Positions 8,601 to 17,428 of a stretch of DNA of 52,460 bases are shown here, one piece after another. Location of the stretch: assembly GCA_049325575.1 (NCBI GenBank), contig JBMOLK010000238.1:1-52460 (forward strand), in the 5' to 3' direction. Position 1 is the stretch's first letter. Every line of letters starts with the position of its first letter. Made by a program: the position numbers and the translations under genes. The notes beneath the pieces are model-generated. The model was given only the letters and a program-made list of their open reading frames with translations, was not told where the DNA came from and ran no database searches. The DNA is from JBMOLK01 sp049325575 (GTDB lineage Bacteria > Bacillota > Clostridia > Acetivibrionales > Acetivibrionaceae).

Positions 8601-9747
8601 TCTCGATATTGGTAAGAGCAGGATTCTTCGATATTAGGAGGGCTGAAGCCGCACTTACAAAGGGAGCTGCCATTGAAGTGCCGTCATAGTACTCATACCC
8701 GTTACCAGGAATTGTGCTTATAACATCTACGCCAGGTGCAGCCAGTTCAACTACAGCACCGTAATTTGTGAAGACTGCAGGTTCATCTGAACTGTTAGTA
8801 GCTGATACAGAAACTACACCGGGTATTGCAGCAGGATGAAAGTGTGCGGCATCGGAAGAGCTGTTGCCTGCTGCCGCAACAACAACAACATTTTTTGAAA
8901 GTGCATAATTTACTGCTTCATTAAGATATTCACTTTCCATAGGTCCGCCAAGGCTCATGTTAATAACTTTGGCACCATTGTCTGCAGCGTAGAAAATTGC
9001 CTGGGCTACGGTAAAATCATCACCTGAACCTGCATTTAATACCCTAAGAGGCATTATTTTTATGGGTGCTTTACCCACTGTTCCTGCAACCCCAAGTCCA
9101 TTGTCAGTAGAAGCTGCAATTATACCGGCAACATGGGAAGCATGTTCCTCGTAAACAGGCCCTGGAGACGGGTCATTATCCATATCTACAAAGTCATAAC
9201 CATCATGAGATACCATGTCCTTAAGATCCTCATGATTCATATCCAGCCCTGTGTCTATAACTGCTACTTTTACTTCCTCTAGGGTGGATGTACTCTCTAA
9301 AGCTGACCAGGCTTCCCGGGCATTTATATTTTTTAGTCCCCATTGATTGATAAACTCCGGGTCGTTTGGAGCGTCCGCAGGAAACTCTACAGCTTTTCTA
9401 ATATAGTTTGGAACAATGTACTCGATATTTTTATCTTTCTTAAGTGAATTTATATGCTTTTCAATATTATTGTCATTTACTCTAAGAAGTCTGGAACCGT
9501 TCTTGCCCGATTTTACCAGTCTTGCACCGATTTTATTTTCAAGATTGGACTTATCCTTTGAGGATGTTCCATCTTTATATTTTATAATTAACTCACTAGG
9601 CTTTATTTCCTTAAATTTCTGAGAATTATTCACTCTTTTTGAAGTATTGGTTTTCTGATCGTGTAAGTCTTGAGCAGAGCCATTTACTACAAACAGTGAA
9701 AATAGTATGCAAACTATTGTTATCATTGATAGTGCTTTTTTTAACAT
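5692..9747 (-). CDS. Large secreted S8 (subtilisin-like) serine protease
   Basis: 1351 residues. A signal peptide (1-25) is followed by an inhibitor I9-like propeptide (about 50-118) and the S8 catalytic domain (about 135-415). The triad is visible: Asp165 in VAVIDTGLD, His202 in EEHASHVAG and Ser358 in DGTSMAAPF; the oxyanion Asn is Asn295 in AAAGNSS. The His motif is HASH rather than the usual HGTH. The remaining 900 or more residues are beta-rich repeats that look Ig-like or carboxypeptidase-regulatory-like, with no sortase motif, SLH domain or dockerin at the end. It is probably an exported protease with a long adhesive or substrate-binding tail. Start ATG with AAAGGGGG nine bases upstream. 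It stands alone, divergent from miaB. Confidence 0.92.
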   Translation of the reverse strand: MLKKALSMITIVCILFSLFVVNGSAQDLHDQKTNTSKRVNNSQKFKEIKPSELIIKYKDGTSSKDKSNLENKIGARLVKSGKNGSRLLRVNDNNIEKHINSLKKDKNIEYIVPNYIRKAVEFPADAPNDPEFINQWGLKNINAREAWSALESTSTLEEVKVAVIDTGLDMNHEDLKDMVSHDGYDFVDMDNDPSPGPVYEEHASHVAGIIAASTDNGLGVAGTVGKAPIKIMPLRVLNAGSGDDFTVAQAIFYAADNGAKVINMSLGGPMESEYLNEAVNYALSKNVVVVAAAGNSSSDAAHFHPAAIPGVVSVSATNSSDEPAVFTNYGAVVELAAPGVDVISTIPGNGYEYYDGTSMAAPFVSAASALLISKNPALTNIEIEQILTESSKDLGSEGKDEKYGYGLLDLGKALSIEAPKAKFEILNLLDNTTVFDIIDVQTRFTYPENITKTELYIDGVTLDSIDYEPGKSIYSFEVDTYQFEDGIHTLKAVAYDKSNQTYEKELKINIRNHVYTGLRVKLTDKGVPVEGGSIEVWHQYTLSNGETACDLIYWDMTRKNGIANIPGSIAPNGNEYFIVANYGVINGQTLTGAVQVKKAVAPGIIEINESDLVSVKVNTGIRDTNMEIFANYKLPGTEKYFECYMGQALAGETEVFLNPGTYTFEAFSYNFEPDTSNKPAYLLKTSETTIDDKNNEVRFVSNRRKLAKLDVSLKGIEGFTPTSGVLLLSYGNSQFLKPVFIDDLKRISDIYITPGDLKYTLDMTGLKDNITAGVCFEGSSDNLRLRKNTKLEFGGGFSGKLLMNKNKFIPGETVLMDTVITDRQGNRLIYVNYLYEDPWKELRDQKAVLYRKGTNKLGLKYLVNDQDTMAEPWEFEFKSPITVDLIDKNDNIVASRPDFSFNSIFELGQDLTDGKYTLRVTTELPCLIQADAKLSVTTAVRKDVVKLKIGLPEDTYAQMAYVEGINIDTGEVFYHMGYNLVDGEMYLPLAKGNYRLFVNSSTSEGIQTMHVKELTSPGEYELKASELQRVKLSTKDSDGNIINSPSMYYFNVPGAQWAWSYYIGFNELSSETEVFMQKGQYNIGVSIIKSDYSALDRAIFKEEVQIGSTGDLLENIVIESNDLTEMALGSESDSSYVIMMVTDKKTGLSAAMPVDKANMIKISKGSFDLRILSSKESISGTYSYETVTSKEFSEDTTYINCGTDFSISVNPDKETYLQGEILKTDNIISDKYQNRLVSVWSYDSFGMFLNTMKSMKGRYLAREANGRIVLLDTKTKDQVEMPYYDIRAPFMYITDAQTGNRVFSAKSPYFYTSSEISLDLETIQPGQYSVELTVDIGPNGNISAKSDFEVR

Positions 9748-9873
9748 GAGTATTACCCCCTTTAAAGTAAGTTTGAATAATTGTTTCTTATATAAGTTGT
9801 TGTTTGCTTCGAATGCACTAAAGACATTTCATATGGAACTGTGCTTTCGATGAGTTTGGAAATATGATTTATA

Positions 9874-9885
9874 GATCACCTCCTT
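9874..9885 (-). promoter_or_regulatory. Orphan Shine-Dalgarno in the subtilase leader
   Basis: Minus-strand AAGGAGGTGATC is fully complementary to the 16S rRNA 3' end but lies about 127 bases before the subtilase start and has no start codon at usable spacing. It may act as an mRNA-stabilising ribosome-binding site in the leader. Confidence 0.4.
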
Positions 9886-9922
9886 GTGACTCTGACATAG
9901 CTTATCAACAGGTATTATGCTT

Positions 9923-9951
9923 ATATTACAATAAAAGACAAAATAATGCAA
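9923..9951 (-). promoter_or_regulatory. Candidate promoter of the subtilase gene
   Basis: On the minus strand TTGCAT, 17 bases, TAATAT. It would give a leader of about 170 nt containing the orphan Shine-Dalgarno. Confidence 0.45.
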
Positions 9952-10149
9952 TATATTTTATCCAAATTTTTTAAATAAAGTAATTATTATGTATTGACAT
10001 ATATGGATATTGAAATATATGAATAAGTGATTTGGATGCCACTTTTACATTCATAACAACAGGGACTTTTTAATTGCTATTTTTGTGTTATAATATGGTG
10101 ATAATAATGAAAATAGATAATGTTTATAGATTATACGGAGGTTTGTAAA

Positions 10150-11568
10150 GTGAGTAGAACAGAGGAAAGAAAAACTGTGATTGTGTCACAGGAGGAAATT
10201 TTAAGGCAAAAGGAATTTCTTCATCTTATTAAAGAAATAAATGTAGGAAAGATAAGAAAATACAATATCAGCACCTTTGGCTGCCAGATGAATGAGCATG
10301 ATTCCGAAAAGCTTGCGGGAATGCTTTCAGAGATGGGATATGTTGAGTCGGATAATATGAATGAATGTGATTTGATAATATACAATACCTGCTGTGTAAG
10401 AGAGAATGCCGAGCTTAAGGTTTATGGGCACCTGGGTCCTCTAAAGCACCTTAAAAGGGAGAATCCGGATCTTGTGGTTGCCGTATGCGGCTGTATGATG
10501 CAGCAGTCGGAAGTTGTAGAACATATAAGGAAAACATACAGGCATGTTGACCTTATTTTTGGTACACATAATCTATATAAGTTTCCGGAGCTTTTATACA
10601 GCGCAATAGATTCCAAAGAGACTGTAATTGATGTATGGGATACTGCAGGGCAGATAGCCGAGGATATAGCCATAGAGAGAAAAGACGGGGTAAAGGCATG
10701 GGTAACTGTAATGTATGGCTGCAATAACTTTTGCTCCTACTGCATAGTGCCTTATGTACGGGGTATGGAAAGAAGCAGGAGTATAGAGGATATTTGTAAA
10801 GAAGTAACGACGTTAGGACAACAGGGCTTTAAGGAAATAACCCTTCTCGGCCAGAATGTCAACTCCTATGGAAAGGACCTTGAAGACGATACCAGCTTTG
10901 CAAAGCTTCTATACGAGATTGACAGGGTTCCCGGTATTGAGAGAGTGAGATTTATGACATCCCATCCTAAGGATTTATCGGATGAACTGATTTTTGCAAT
11001 GAGGGATTCAAGCAAGGTTTGCGAACATTTGCACCTTCCTTTTCAGGCAGGAAGCACAAGAATATTAAAAGAGATGAACAGGAAGTATACCAAGGAGGAT
11101 TACCTTAATCTAGTGTCTAAGGTAAAAGAGAATATTCCAGGCATTTCACTTACCACAGATATAATAGTAGGCTTTCCGGGAGAGACGGAAGAAGACTTTT
11201 TGGATACACTGGATATCCTTGAAAAGGTCCGCTTTGACTCTGCTTATACATTCCTTTACTCAAAGAGGACGGGTACGCCTGCTGCCAAAATGGAGGAGCA
11301 GGTTCCTGAAGAGGTCAAGAAAGAAAGATTTCAACGCCTTCTTGAAGTTCAAAACAGGATAAGCAAGGAAATAAACGATACTTATCTTGGGAAGGAAGTT
11401 GAAATACTTGTTGAGGGAGTAAGCAAAACTAACGATAAAATATATACAGGCAGAACAAGGGGAAATAAAATTGTAAACTTTGAAGGAAATAAGGACCTTA
11501 TTGGCAAATTAATATGTATAAGGATAGAAAATATCAAGACCTGGTCACTTGAGGGAAGTATCCTTTGA
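10150..11568 (+). CDS. miaB: tRNA-2-methylthio-N6-dimethylallyladenosine synthase MiaB
   Basis: 472 residues from the GTG at 10150, chosen because GGAGG lies eight bases before it; an ATG thirty bases earlier has no ribosome-binding site. MiaB adds the methylthio group to i6A37 of tRNAs reading UNN codons, after MiaA. The methylthiotransferase domain carries the three cluster cysteines Cys45 (TFGCQMN), Cys81 (NTCCVREN) and Cys115 (VCGCMMQ). The radical-SAM motif is Cys191-x3-Cys195-x2-Cys198 (GCNNFCSYC). A TRAM domain ends the protein. miaA lies 8 kb downstream in the same orientation, beyond mutS and mutL. Confidence 0.96.
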   Translation: MSRTEERKTVIVSQEEILRQKEFLHLIKEINVGKIRKYNISTFGCQMNEHDSEKLAGMLSEMGYVESDNMNECDLIIYNTCCVRENAELKVYGHLGPLKHLKRENPDLVVAVCGCMMQQSEVVEHIRKTYRHVDLIFGTHNLYKFPELLYSAIDSKETVIDVWDTAGQIAEDIAIERKDGVKAWVTVMYGCNNFCSYCIVPYVRGMERSRSIEDICKEVTTLGQQGFKEITLLGQNVNSYGKDLEDDTSFAKLLYEIDRVPGIERVRFMTSHPKDLSDELIFAMRDSSKVCEHLHLPFQAGSTRILKEMNRKYTKEDYLNLVSKVKENIPGISLTTDIIVGFPGETEEDFLDTLDILEKVRFDSAYTFLYSKRTGTPAAKMEEQVPEEVKKERFQRLLEVQNRISKEINDTYLGKEVEILVEGVSKTNDKIYTGRTRGNKIVNFEGNKDLIGKLICIRIENIKTWSLEGSIL

Positions 11569-11595
11569 TAATATCATAAAAAGGAAGCGTTAATA

Positions 11596-12681
11596 ATGAA
11601 GAAAACACTTTCTTGTTTATTGGTAATTTATATTTTTTTAGTCAGCTTGATTTTGCCGGGAAGTGAGGTTTTATCTGTGGATAACCCTGATGCTCTTCTT
11701 GAGAAAATGTATGAGGTGAACGGGTCAAAGCAGGTAGTTGTAGTTTCGTCAAATAAAGAAAGTGACTTTAAGGCTTTACTTCAAGTCTATGAAAGAACAG
11801 AAAAGGGGTGGATTAAGCCTTTTCCGGCAATGAGTGCTGTCATTGGCGGGAAGGGTTTTTCCACCAAAAAGATAGAAGGCGACAATAAAGCACCCGCGGG
11901 AATTTTTAAGATCGGTAGTGCCTTTGGAATGGCCGACAAGCCTCCCTACATAAAAGTACCTTATAAAGTTACAACTCTTAATGACTATTGGATCGACGAT
12001 GTCACTTCTACCGATTATAACAAATGGATAGTATATGACAAAAACCCCTATGACAGGTGGAAATCCTTCGAAAAACTTAGAATTCCGCTTTATAAATACG
12101 CTCTGATAATTGAATATAATATGAATCCTGTAATTAAAGGCAGGGGAAGCGCCATTTTTCTGCATCTATGGAAAAACGCCTACAGCAGTACAAGGGGCTG
12201 TACAGCCTTATCGGAAGAGAATATGCTAAAGCTTCTAAGCTGGGTCGACCCATCAAAAAACCCTGTAATAATTCAAGGCACCGATTCCATGATAAATGGC
12301 ATGATGGATACTGCCGATGAGATTGTAATTTACCCCGTAAGAGTAAAGCTTAATGATAAGGAAATCCAATTTGATGTTTACCCAAGAATACACGAAGGCA
12401 GAACACTTGTGCCTGTAAGAGCGGTTTTTGAAGAACTTGGTGCCAGGGTGTCATGGGAAGCATCAACAAAGACCGTCAGGGTTTTGAAGGATAAAACTGA
12501 CATATCACTGTTTGTTGGCAGAAAGTATGCATATGTTGATGGAAGTGAAGCAGCTTTGGATGTTCCTGCCATAATAATAGGCGGAAGAACCCTGGTGCCT
12601 TTAAGGTTTATTACAGAAGCCCTTGGCTTTAAAGTGGATTGGGATAAGGACAGCAGGACTGTACTGATTAGCAGCAAATAA
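11596..12681 (+). CDS. Secreted L,D-transpeptidase-like protein with copper-amine-oxidase-N-like domain
   Basis: 361 residues. Signal peptide (1-27), then a YkuD-type catalytic domain (about 45-228) with the expected His190 (IFLHLW) and the Ser-x-x-Gly-Cys signature SSTRGC, catalytic Cys202. Such enzymes make or break 3-3 peptidoglycan crosslinks outside the membrane. The C-terminal part (about 247-361) is a pair of YPRIHEGRTLVPVRAVFE-like repeats found in copper-amine-oxidase-N (stalk) domains of many clostridial exported proteins. It probably binds the envelope; no copper role need be assumed. It begins 27 bases after miaB, so it may be co-transcribed. Its weak GGAAG ribosome-binding site precedes ATG 11596. 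The next gene carries the same C-terminal-type domain at its N-terminus. Confidence 0.85.
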   Translation: MKKTLSCLLVIYIFLVSLILPGSEVLSVDNPDALLEKMYEVNGSKQVVVVSSNKESDFKALLQVYERTEKGWIKPFPAMSAVIGGKGFSTKKIEGDNKAPAGIFKIGSAFGMADKPPYIKVPYKVTTLNDYWIDDVTSTDYNKWIVYDKNPYDRWKSFEKLRIPLYKYALIIEYNMNPVIKGRGSAIFLHLWKNAYSSTRGCTALSEENMLKLLSWVDPSKNPVIIQGTDSMINGMMDTADEIVIYPVRVKLNDKEIQFDVYPRIHEGRTLVPVRAVFEELGARVSWEASTKTVRVLKDKTDISLFVGRKYAYVDGSEAALDVPAIIIGGRTLVPLRFITEALGFKVDWDKDSRTVLISSK

Positions 12682-12734
12682 AATAAATGCTGGGAATACT
12701 TATAAAAAAATCCGTTTAAAAAGGGGTCTTTATT

Positions 12735-14111
12735 ATGAGAAAATCTGTAATTATTTTAGTGGTTTTCGCCCTATTGTTTTCAGGGCTATATACTTCCAAT
12801 ATATATTCAGTGGGAGATACGGGAGAAATAAGGGTTAATATTAACGGTCAATACATATCTTTTGATGTAAGTCCTACCATCGTAAGCGGAAGAACAATAG
12901 TTCCTGTCAGGGGTGTCTTTGAAGCACTTGGTGCAGAAGTTCAATGGTTTAAAGAGTCACGGACCGTACTGGTAGTAAAGGGCAGCATGATGGTACTGCT
13001 TAAGATAGACAGCAGGAACGCATATGTCAATGAAAAAGTGGTAGAACTTGATGTTCCGGCAAGAATTATAGATGGAAGGACCTTTGTGCCTTTGAGGTTT
13101 ATATCAGAAAACATCGGGGCAAAAGTGTTATGGGATGGGGGAACCAGAACAGTTATTATAGATATGCCTTTGGCGCAAACTCCAACTTCGAGTAATGCTC
13201 CAACCCCAAGCAATACTCCAACTTCAAGTAACGCTCCAACTTCAACTCCTTCTTCAATCCAAAGCTTTACAGGAAGAATAGATTCTTTGATGGGCGTAAG
13301 TACTGACAGCATACTAAAAATATTTGGACAGCCTTCACGTATCGATTTGAGCAAATATGGATTTGACTGGTATATATATAACAAGGATTTAAGCAAGTAT
13401 ATCCAGATTGGTGTAAAAGACGGAAAGGTGGTAGGAGTTTATACCAATTCCTTAGACTTTAAGTATAGTGACAGTATTAAAGTGGGAACAGCCAAGGCAG
13501 CTGTCGGCAAGAGCCTTGGAAGCCCCATAACATACATCCAGAAAGGAAACATAAGGTACAGGCTTGATGATTCAGGCCAACAGGAAGTTTATAATGTAAA
13601 CAACAGTTATTATACCACTGTTTTTTATGATGTCCATAATGACAGTAAAGTCACATCTTACCTTCTTATCAATTATGAAACAGAACATTCTCTTAATGGA
13701 TACTTCGGTAAGCCCAGTGAGGAGCTTAGGAAGAGCTATGAAAGGGAGATTTTTGACCTTGCCAATACAGTAAGGGTAAGGCTTGGCAAGGAGCCATTCA
13801 AATGGGATGAGAAAATTGCCCAGGTTGCAAGGGCGCATAGTGAAGACATGTCTTTAAATGATTTTTTTGATCATACCAACCTGGCGGGGGAAAGCTCTTT
13901 TGACAGGATGGATAAGGCTGGCATTGAGTTTATGAGTGCGTCGGAAAACATTGCATGGGGACAGATGGAGGGAATTTATGCACATGAAGCCTGGATGAAC
14001 TCGTCAGGTCACAGGTCCAATATTTTAGGTGATTTTACTTATCTTGGGGTAGGTGTCTATTTGGGTGAGGGCAACAACATAAGCTACACCCAGAACTTCT
14101 ATACTCCGTAG
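12735..14111 (+). CDS. Secreted CAP (SCP/PR1-like) domain protein with copper-amine-oxidase-N-like domain
   Basis: 458 residues. Signal peptide (1-26), copper-amine-oxidase-N-like domain (about 31-145), a low-complexity Thr/Pro/Ser/Asn linker (about 150-177), a CAP-associated N domain (about 178-310) and a CAP domain (330-458). CAP hallmarks are His368 (ARAHSED), His380 (FDHTN), the SENIAWG segment and GHRSNIL. In bacteria, CAP proteins are exported and their functions are mostly unknown; the YkwD type is common in spore formers. The first domain is clearly similar to the C-terminal domain of the neighbouring L,D-transpeptidase-like protein (shared GRTxVPVR and VPLRFI signatures), so the pair may act at the same envelope site. 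ATG 12735 follows AAAAGGGG. Probably in one operon with the gene 53 bases upstream. Confidence 0.9.
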   Translation: MRKSVIILVVFALLFSGLYTSNIYSVGDTGEIRVNINGQYISFDVSPTIVSGRTIVPVRGVFEALGAEVQWFKESRTVLVVKGSMMVLLKIDSRNAYVNEKVVELDVPARIIDGRTFVPLRFISENIGAKVLWDGGTRTVIIDMPLAQTPTSSNAPTPSNTPTSSNAPTSTPSSIQSFTGRIDSLMGVSTDSILKIFGQPSRIDLSKYGFDWYIYNKDLSKYIQIGVKDGKVVGVYTNSLDFKYSDSIKVGTAKAAVGKSLGSPITYIQKGNIRYRLDDSGQQEVYNVNNSYYTTVFYDVHNDSKVTSYLLINYETEHSLNGYFGKPSEELRKSYEREIFDLANTVRVRLGKEPFKWDEKIAQVARAHSEDMSLNDFFDHTNLAGESSFDRMDKAGIEFMSASENIAWGQMEGIYAHEAWMNSSGHRSNILGDFTYLGVGVYLGEGNNISYTQNFYTP

Positions 14112-14341
14112 AGATGATAAAAAATATGAATAGCAGTAAATGGTATAAAACGCCTGTAAATTGAGACAATTTATAGTAGTGTATTTAATTTTTTAAAATA
14201 AAATGTTATTATTTAAGTGGATTTATGATACAATAGGAAAACGTAAAGTGTTTAAAGCTTTGGCAAATCATATATTTGTCTTTACAATATGTTATCCGGT
14301 AATTTGTTTTGCATATAGAAAAATAGAAAAGGGTGATTGAT

Positions 14342-14728
14342 ATGGATATCTTGACAAAGGCGAAAGAACTTGGAACTATGATAGGTGCATCCGACGAAAT
14401 GACCAGTTTTAAAAAGTGGGAAGAAAGCCTCGAAAGAGACCATAAGGCAAGGGCCATACTTCACGATTATCAATCATTACAGACCGAGATGGTAAGAGCT
14501 GCACATGAGAACTTGGAAAAAGGTACTCTTGACGATATAAAGGAAAGATTGATATTGAAGTATGAAGAGGTAAACAACTGCGATGTTACAAGAAATTATA
14601 TTGAATCGAAAGAAAAGCTGGACAGGCTTATTAAGAAGGTAAACGATGTTCTTATTTATTCCATAACAGGAGAAGAAGCATGTTCGGCACATAACTGCAG
14701 TTCATGCGGCGGAGGGTGCTCTAAATAA
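14342..14728 (+). CDS. YlbF/YmcA-family protein with a cysteine-rich tail
   Basis: 128 residues from ATG 14342, placed behind AAAGGGTG; the GTG at 14333 lies inside that ribosome-binding site. The sequence is almost all helix and charged, matching the YlbF/YmcA family, whose Bacillus members form the Y-complex that affects RNase Y-dependent mRNA processing and development. The last twenty residues hold five cysteines (CSAHNCSSCGGGCSK), a suitable iron-sulfur ligand set; the Bacillus complex is reported to carry [4Fe-4S] clusters. It sits 23 bases before mutS, an arrangement common in clostridia, and is likely co-transcribed with it. Confidence 0.85.
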   Translation: MDILTKAKELGTMIGASDEMTSFKKWEESLERDHKARAILHDYQSLQTEMVRAAHENLEKGTLDDIKERLILKYEEVNNCDVTRNYIESKEKLDRLIKKVNDVLIYSITGEEACSAHNCSSCGGGCSK

Positions 14729-14751
14729 AATCTGTAGTGAGGTAAGGAAAA

Positions 14752-17370
14752 ATGGCTACATTGACACCGATGATGCAGCAGTATCTTGAAATAAAGGAAC
14801 AGTATAAGGACTGTATCCTTTTTTTCAGGCTGGGAGACTTTTATGAAATGTTTTTTACCGATGCCGAGACGGCATCGAGAGAACTTGAAATAACGCTTAC
14901 AGGGAGGGATTGCGGCTTAAGTGAAAGAGCCCCCATGTGCGGGGTGCCGTTTCACTCTGCCGATACTTATATATCCAGGCTTATAAACAAAGGCTATAAG
15001 GTCGCTATATGTGAGCAGGTGGAAGATCCGGCCCTTGCAAAGGGAATAGTTAAAAGGGATGTTGTAAGGATTGTGACACCCGGTACCATAACCGATTCTT
15101 CCATGCTGGACGAAAAGAAAAACAACTACCTTATGTCCATATGCAAGAACAAAAGCTATTTTGGTATAGCTTTTGTTGATCTTTCAACGGGAGAGTTTTA
15201 TTCAACCTCAATAACGCTGGGTAATACGTTAAACAAGCTTATGGATGAAACAGCCAAGTTTTCGCCGTCCGAAATAGTGGTAAACAGTGAGTTTTTAAAT
15301 GACCAAAGCAGTATAAATGCCATAAGAAAAAGGTTTAATGCCTATATATCAAGTATTGATGACAGGTATTTTGAAAAGGGTTTTACAACCGAAAAGGTAA
15401 AGAGTTATTTTAAGGAATATAATTTGGACGATAATATCTACGATTTAAATATAAATGCATCAGGAGCACTTTTAGAATATCTTGAGCAGACCCAGAAGGT
15501 AAATCTTGACCATATCCAAAGCTTTAACCCGTATAGAATAGAAGAGTATATGGTTTTGGACCTCTCTACCAGAAGAAATCTCGAGCTTACCGAAACAATG
15601 AGGGAAAAAGCCAGAAAAGGTTCACTGCTTTGGGTTTTGGACAGAACAATGACATCCATGGGTGGAAGAGCCCTAAGAAAGTGGATAGAGCAGCCTCTTA
15701 TTAATATTCATGATATTAATGACAGGCTTGGTGCTGTAAACGAGCTTAAGGAAAAGTTTATGGTCAGGACAGAGATAAGGGAGCTTCTAAAAAGGGTGTA
15801 TGACATAGAAAGATTGATGGGAAAAGTAATACTGGGCAGTGCCAACTGCAGGGACCTTATATCCATCAAGAATTCAATAGGGCAGGTGCCATATATAAAA
15901 GAGCTTTTAAAAGACCTTGGAGAGAGCCTTAATGTAAAAAACCATGATGAGCTTGACCCTTTAGGAGATATATATGAATTAATTGAGAGATCGATAATTG
16001 ATGAGCCGCCTGTTTCGGTTAAAGAGGGCGGAATCATAAAGGAAGGCTTTAATGAAGAGGTAGACCAGCTAAGAAGTGCCTCTACCGATGGGAAGAAGTG
16101 GATTGCAGCCCTGGAGAATTCCGAGAGGGAAAAGACAGGGATTAAGAGCCTGAAAGTAGGGTATAACAAGGTCTTCGGGTACTTTATTGAAGTAACCAAA
16201 TCTTACTATTCCCAGGTGCCTGAGGATTATATAAGAAAGCAGACTCTTGCAAACTGCGAAAGATATATAACACAAGAGCTAAAAGAGATAGAGGATACGG
16301 TGCTTGGGGCGCAAGACAGGCTTGTAGAGCTAGAATACCGGATATTTGTGGATATAAGAAATAGGGTAGCGGATGAAATAAATAGGATAAAGGCTACGGC
16401 TAAAAGCCTCGCACTGATAGATGTCTTATGCTCGCTGGCAGAGGTGGCAGACCGGGAGTCCTACAACATGCCCCAGGTGACAGAGGGTGACGAAATCAGA
16501 ATATTGGATGGGCGTCATCCCGTTGTAGAGAAAATGATTGGTCAGGGCACATTTGTTCCAAACGATACGTATCTTAACATGGATGAAGACCAGATTGATA
16601 TAATTACAGGGCCCAATATGGCAGGTAAGTCAACATATATGCGCCAGGTTGCCCTTATTGTGCTTATGGCCCAGATAGGAAGCTTTGTACCCGCAAAAAG
16701 TGCCCAAATAGGCATTGTAGACAGGATATTTACAAGGGTGGGGGCCTCTGATGACCTGGCAGCTGGGCAAAGTACCTTTATGGTTGAGATGTCGGAGGTT
16801 GCAAATATTCTTAATAATGCAACCAAAAGGAGTCTTTTGATTCTGGATGAGATAGGAAGGGGTACAAGCACCTATGACGGCCTTAGTATTGCCTGGGCTG
16901 TAATTGAGTTTGTGAGTGATAAGGATAAGATGGGGGCAAGGACCCTCTTTGCAACCCATTACCATGAACTGACCGAGCTTGAGGGAAGGATCGACGGAAT
17001 CAAAAATTACTGCATATCGGTGGAAGAAAAGGGCGAAGATATAATTTTCCTAAGGAAAATTATAAGAGGTGGTGCAGATGACAGCTACGGCGTGCAGGTT
17101 GCAAGGCTTGCCGGGGTGCCTGCGCCTGTTATAAACAGGGCAAATGAAATACTAAAAGAGCTTGAGGATGCAGATATAAACAAAAGGGAGATCAGGGCTA
17201 AAAGAGGCAAGAAGCCTATTGAGGGGCAGATAGATGTATTCTCCTTTAATACTGCCCAGAGAAACAGCGATGAAGTATTAAATGAGCTAAAAAGCCTTGA
17301 TGTTACAACCCTTACACCCCTTGATGCCTTAAATGTGCTGTATAATCTTCAAAAGAAGGCTAAAGGCTAA
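14752..17370 (+). CDS. mutS: DNA mismatch repair protein MutS
   Basis: 872 residues, normal for MutS1. The mismatch-contact motif is GDFYEMF with Phe30 and Glu32. The ATPase Walker A motif is GPNMAGKST at about 620-628, followed by the ABC-type signature region GASDDLAAGQSTFMVEM, Walker B LLILDEIGRGTST and the conserved ATHYHEL. MutS recognises mispairs and hands them to MutL, encoded directly downstream. The start ATG has GAGGTAAG upstream. No sign of truncation. Confidence 0.98.
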   Translation: MATLTPMMQQYLEIKEQYKDCILFFRLGDFYEMFFTDAETASRELEITLTGRDCGLSERAPMCGVPFHSADTYISRLINKGYKVAICEQVEDPALAKGIVKRDVVRIVTPGTITDSSMLDEKKNNYLMSICKNKSYFGIAFVDLSTGEFYSTSITLGNTLNKLMDETAKFSPSEIVVNSEFLNDQSSINAIRKRFNAYISSIDDRYFEKGFTTEKVKSYFKEYNLDDNIYDLNINASGALLEYLEQTQKVNLDHIQSFNPYRIEEYMVLDLSTRRNLELTETMREKARKGSLLWVLDRTMTSMGGRALRKWIEQPLINIHDINDRLGAVNELKEKFMVRTEIRELLKRVYDIERLMGKVILGSANCRDLISIKNSIGQVPYIKELLKDLGESLNVKNHDELDPLGDIYELIERSIIDEPPVSVKEGGIIKEGFNEEVDQLRSASTDGKKWIAALENSEREKTGIKSLKVGYNKVFGYFIEVTKSYYSQVPEDYIRKQTLANCERYITQELKEIEDTVLGAQDRLVELEYRIFVDIRNRVADEINRIKATAKSLALIDVLCSLAEVADRESYNMPQVTEGDEIRILDGRHPVVEKMIGQGTFVPNDTYLNMDEDQIDIITGPNMAGKSTYMRQVALIVLMAQIGSFVPAKSAQIGIVDRIFTRVGASDDLAAGQSTFMVEMSEVANILNNATKRSLLILDEIGRGTSTYDGLSIAWAVIEFVSDKDKMGARTLFATHYHELTELEGRIDGIKNYCISVEEKGEDIIFLRKIIRGGADDSYGVQVARLAGVPAPVINRANEILKELEDADINKREIRAKRGKKPIEGQIDVFSFNTAQRNSDEVLNELKSLDVTTLTPLDALNVLYNLQKKAKG

Positions 17371-17428
17371 AGAGCAAAGAACTAAATACTAAATAGATTG
17401 TTGAATAAATATATAGAAAGGTTTTAAG

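Larger units (their letters stand above)
9748..10149. other. Divergent intergenic region between the subtilase gene and miaB
   Basis: About 400 bases with leaders for both neighbours. It holds a minus-strand promoter candidate (9923-9951) and a perfect Shine-Dalgarno on the minus strand (9874-9885) with no gene behind it. A -10-like TATAAT (10089-10094) lies before miaB, without an obvious -35 box. Confidence 0.5.

Noticed and set aside
9874..9885. Plus strand GATCACCTCCTT resembles the 3' end of 16S rRNA
   Set aside because: Only 12 bases match and the surroundings do not resemble rRNA; it is simply the complement of a minus-strand Shine-Dalgarno.
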